In this document: piece after piece, positions 62,418 through 64,000 of the stretch
Numbering within the stretch: position 1 is the stretch's first letter
How the letters are laid out: every line of letters begins with the position of its first letter
Assembly (NCBI GenBank): GCA_017538795.1
Contig: JAFYIE010000047.1
Span: 37,862 to 101,861, forward strand
Origin: Bacteroidales bacterium
Lineage (GTDB): Bacteria > Bacteroidota > Bacteroidia > Bacteroidales > F082
Direction: 5' to 3'
DNA length: 64,000 nucleotides
Notes under the pieces: model-generated
What the model was told of the DNA's origin: nothing
The model's input: the letters and a program-made list of their open reading frames with translations, nothing else
Database searches by the model: none
Program-made: the position numbers and the translations under genes

Positions 62418-62439
62418 TTTTAAAACAAAATATGTCAGG

Positions 62440-62466
62440 AAATGCCCTGCCTCGGTGGGGCATTTT
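62440..62466 (+). terminator. Intrinsic terminator of argF
   Basis: AAATGCCC pairs with GGGGCATTT across a TGCCTCGGT loop, followed by TTC-rich sequence. Confidence 0.75.
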
Positions 62467-62483
62467 CAATTTAAATTAGAAAA

Positions 62484-63671
62484 ATGTATAATCTTTTCAC
62501 AGGTTCGGGCGTCGGTCCCTGCATTTTATACCTTGCATTGTCAATATTTCTTGGCTTGCTTCTTGGTAAGATAAAAATCGCCAAAATTTCTTTGGGAATC
62601 ACTTGGGTGCTTTTTGTGGGCATCATCATCAGCGCTTTAGGCGTGACGCTCAACGCAGGAATGCTCCATATTATTAAGGAATTCGGACTGATTTTATTCG
62701 TCACTGCGGTGGGATTACAGGTAGGTCCGACATTCTTCAATTCCTTTAAAAAAGGCGGATTGGCAATGAACCTCATGGCGTTGACCAATGTGGCATTAGG
62801 CGTTTTGATAACCTATATCATCGCTAAGGTAGCCAACGAGAGTTTGACAGATATGGCTGGCGTTTACACTGGCGCCATCACCAACACCCCGGGACTTTCA
62901 GCGGCTCAGCAGGCTGTTACCGATGCCGGTGATCCAGATGCAGCAAACCGTTTGGCTGCAGGTTACGCAGTTGCATATCCTTTGGCTGTGGTGGGAATGA
63001 TTATGACATGCATACTTCTGCGCCCGATTTGCAGAATAGATTTGAAAAACGAACCTTCCACCGAAAATACACTCGAAGCCAAAGCCGATAAGCAAGCTAC
63101 GCCTACATCGCAGCGCCATAAAGCCAACCTCGTTCCTATATTTATCATCATTGCTTTGGGAATTATCATCGGTTCAATCCCGATTCCTGTCGGCATGGAT
63201 GCACCAGTGAAACTTGGATTGGCAGGCGGTCCATTGGTGGTAGCCATCATAGGTGGCTGGCTTGGCGTGAAAAAAGGCTGGTTCACCACTGAATTCACCG
63301 ACAGCCACGGCGTCTGGATGTTGCGTGAAGTGGGCATTGCTCTCTTCCTTGCTGGCGTGGGACTCGGTGCAGGCGGCGTTTTCGTCGAGACAGTGAAGGT
63401 ACATTACCTCTGGGTGCTTTACGGTGTAATCATCACCATTGTTCCGCCAATGATTGTGGCTACATTCGGTCGCTTGGTGCTGAAGATGAACTACTACACC
63501 CTCATGGGCTTCATCGGAGGCTCGCACACCGACCCTCCGACATTGGCGTTTGCCAACAACATAGCTCCCGATGGCTGCAAACTTCCAAACACAGGATATG
63601 CCACCGTTTACCCGCTGACAATGTTCCTGAGAATATTCACAGCGCAGCTGTTGGTGCTGCTGGCGATGTAA
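62484..63671 (+). CDS. AspT/YidE/YbjL-type permease lacking RCK_C domains
   Basis: A 395-residue polytopic membrane protein of the aspartate-alanine exchanger (AspT/YidE duplication) superfamily. Two homologous membrane halves are visible: the first contains FVTAVGLQVGPTFFNSFKKG and TNTPGLSAAQQAV, the second FLAGVGLGAGGVFVETVKVH and IGGSHTDPPTLAFANNIAPD. They are joined by only about 40 polar residues (FENEPSTENTLEAKADKQ-like), whereas YidE-type proteins of about 550 residues have two RCK_C domains there. Substrate unknown. It follows argF after a terminator. Confidence 0.87.
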   Translation: MYNLFTGSGVGPCILYLALSIFLGLLLGKIKIAKISLGITWVLFVGIIISALGVTLNAGMLHIIKEFGLILFVTAVGLQVGPTFFNSFKKGGLAMNLMALTNVALGVLITYIIAKVANESLTDMAGVYTGAITNTPGLSAAQQAVTDAGDPDAANRLAAGYAVAYPLAVVGMIMTCILLRPICRIDLKNEPSTENTLEAKADKQATPTSQRHKANLVPIFIIIALGIIIGSIPIPVGMDAPVKLGLAGGPLVVAIIGGWLGVKKGWFTTEFTDSHGVWMLREVGIALFLAGVGLGAGGVFVETVKVHYLWVLYGVIITIVPPMIVATFGRLVLKMNYYTLMGFIGGSHTDPPTLAFANNIAPDGCKLPNTGYATVYPLTMFLRIFTAQLLVLLAM

Positions 63672-63755
63672 AATGATAGGGACAAAACAATATTTAATAG
63701 ATTATAACTTATTGTTTATCAATATTTTATAATCGGACATTTTAAAATCATAGGG

Positions 63756-63802
63756 ACAATCTGTCAAGTGAGTGCTCCAACCTCTTGACAGATTGTTTTT
63801 TT
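63756..63802 (+). terminator. Strong intrinsic terminator after the AspT-like gene
   Basis: ACAATCTGTCAAG (63756-63768) pairs perfectly with CTTGACAGATTGT (63784-63796), followed by a T run. Confidence 0.85.
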
Positions 63803-63813
63803 GTATAACTTTG
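63785..63813 (+). promoter_or_regulatory. Promoter of the TPR lipoprotein gene, overlapping the terminator
   Basis: TTG at 63785-63787 (in TTGACA) and TAACTTTG at 63806-63813, 18 bp apart. The -33 lies in the 3' arm of the terminator. The ATG at 63819 leaves almost no leader. Confidence 0.6.
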
Positions 63814-63818
63814 CATTG

Positions 63819-64000
63819 ATGAAAAAATTGACCACATACTTAATCCTAATCGTCATGACCTTGACGCTTGCCGCATGCAATAATCAGGCTAAGAATCAAG
63901 ATAAGGCGCGGGTTTTGTATGAGGAAGGATTGCGCCTGCGCGAGGAACAACGTTCGGAAGAGGCGGCGGAATTTTTCTTGAAAGCGTTGGAACTGTTGAA
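63819..64000 (+). CDS. TPR-type lipoprotein, 5' part only (cut by window edge)
   Basis: Sixty codons are visible: MKKLTTYLILIVMTLTLAA then Cys21 and NNQAKNQ, a clear lipoprotein signal, followed by the start of a TPR-like helix pair (VLYEEGLRLREEQRSEEAAE). The beginning resembles Bacteroidota TPR-membrane-HTH regulators such as the one at 37090, but the diagnostic C-terminal part lies outside the window. Confidence 0.7.
   Translation, partial: MKKLTTYLILIVMTLTLAACNNQAKNQDKARVLYEEGLRLREEQRSEEAAEFFLKALELL

Overview
The window looks like a chromosomal segment of a member of the Bacteroidota, most likely order Bacteroidales. The evidence is the recurrent TAnnTTTG -7 promoter element (TATTTTTG, TAATTTTG, TATCTTTG) in front of genes and tRNAs, four secreted proteins with type IX secretion (T9SS) type A C-terminal sorting domains, a FeoA-FeoB fusion, and families typical of the phylum (DUF4954-like, DUF4175-like, DUF4292-like, S46 dipeptidyl peptidase, TPR-membrane-HTH regulators, cysteine-poor DksA-like protein). 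I cannot place it in a family or species. There is no rRNA operon, CRISPR array, transposase or prophage gene. Four tRNA genes (Thr-CGT, Cys-GCA, Pro-CGG, Lys-CTT) are present.

Layout. 1-4.4 kb: housekeeping genes (acyltransferase cut by the left edge, FMN-binding membrane protein, rsmI, acidic unknown protein, tdk, tsaB). 4.7-16 kb: a codirectional surface-polysaccharide precursor block: rfbC-rfbD-rfbB (dTDP-rhamnose), a large DUF4954-like beta-helix protein, nagB, WbpD/WlbB-like acetyltransferase, WlbA/WbpB-like dehydrogenase, galE, mannose-1-phosphate guanylyltransferase, and a membrane-bound UDP-sugar 4,6-dehydratase. 16-26.8 kb: ROK kinase, ileS, DksA-like gene, lspA, atpD-atpC, phosphate-type porin, YeiH-type permease. 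27-34.5 kb: T9SS beta-propeller-like protein, FISUMP-like lipoprotein, feoAB, and a leftward operon of two T9SS surface proteins plus a small CWC protein under a cobalamin riboswitch. 35-41 kb: folB, gltX, a transmembrane TPR-HTH regulator, a T9SS GLUG-type protein, and a DUF5674 pair. 41-47.7 kb: DUF4175-like protein, ybeY, and mnmG flanked by two parS-type palindromes, then a methyltransferase. 47.8-56 kb: NtrY-like kinase, flippase, dut, TPR protein, DUF4292-like lipoprotein, EnvC-like protein. 56-64 kb: gate-domain membrane protein, S46 peptidase, rlmH, comF, TM1266-like ACT regulator, ornithine carbamoyltransferase, AspT/YidE-type permease, and the start of another TPR lipoprotein.

The most unusual aspect is the population of short non-coding repeats. 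Several families (a 28-bp palindrome, GTCATTTCGA-type REP-like palindromes, GTCTTTAGTC-arm hairpins, and AACTTCAAACT-type simple repeats) occupy intergenic DNA and also lie inside reading frames in frame (tsaB, rfbD, the DUF4175-like gene, the TPR-HTH regulator) or supply stop codons and C-terminal tails (gltX, the WbpD-like gene, dut, the ACT gene). The other leading observations are a duplicated CGTACC operator placed identically before the TPR-HTH regulator and the T9SS protein behind it, the riboswitch-controlled T9SS pair, and the two parS-like sites bracketing mnmG.
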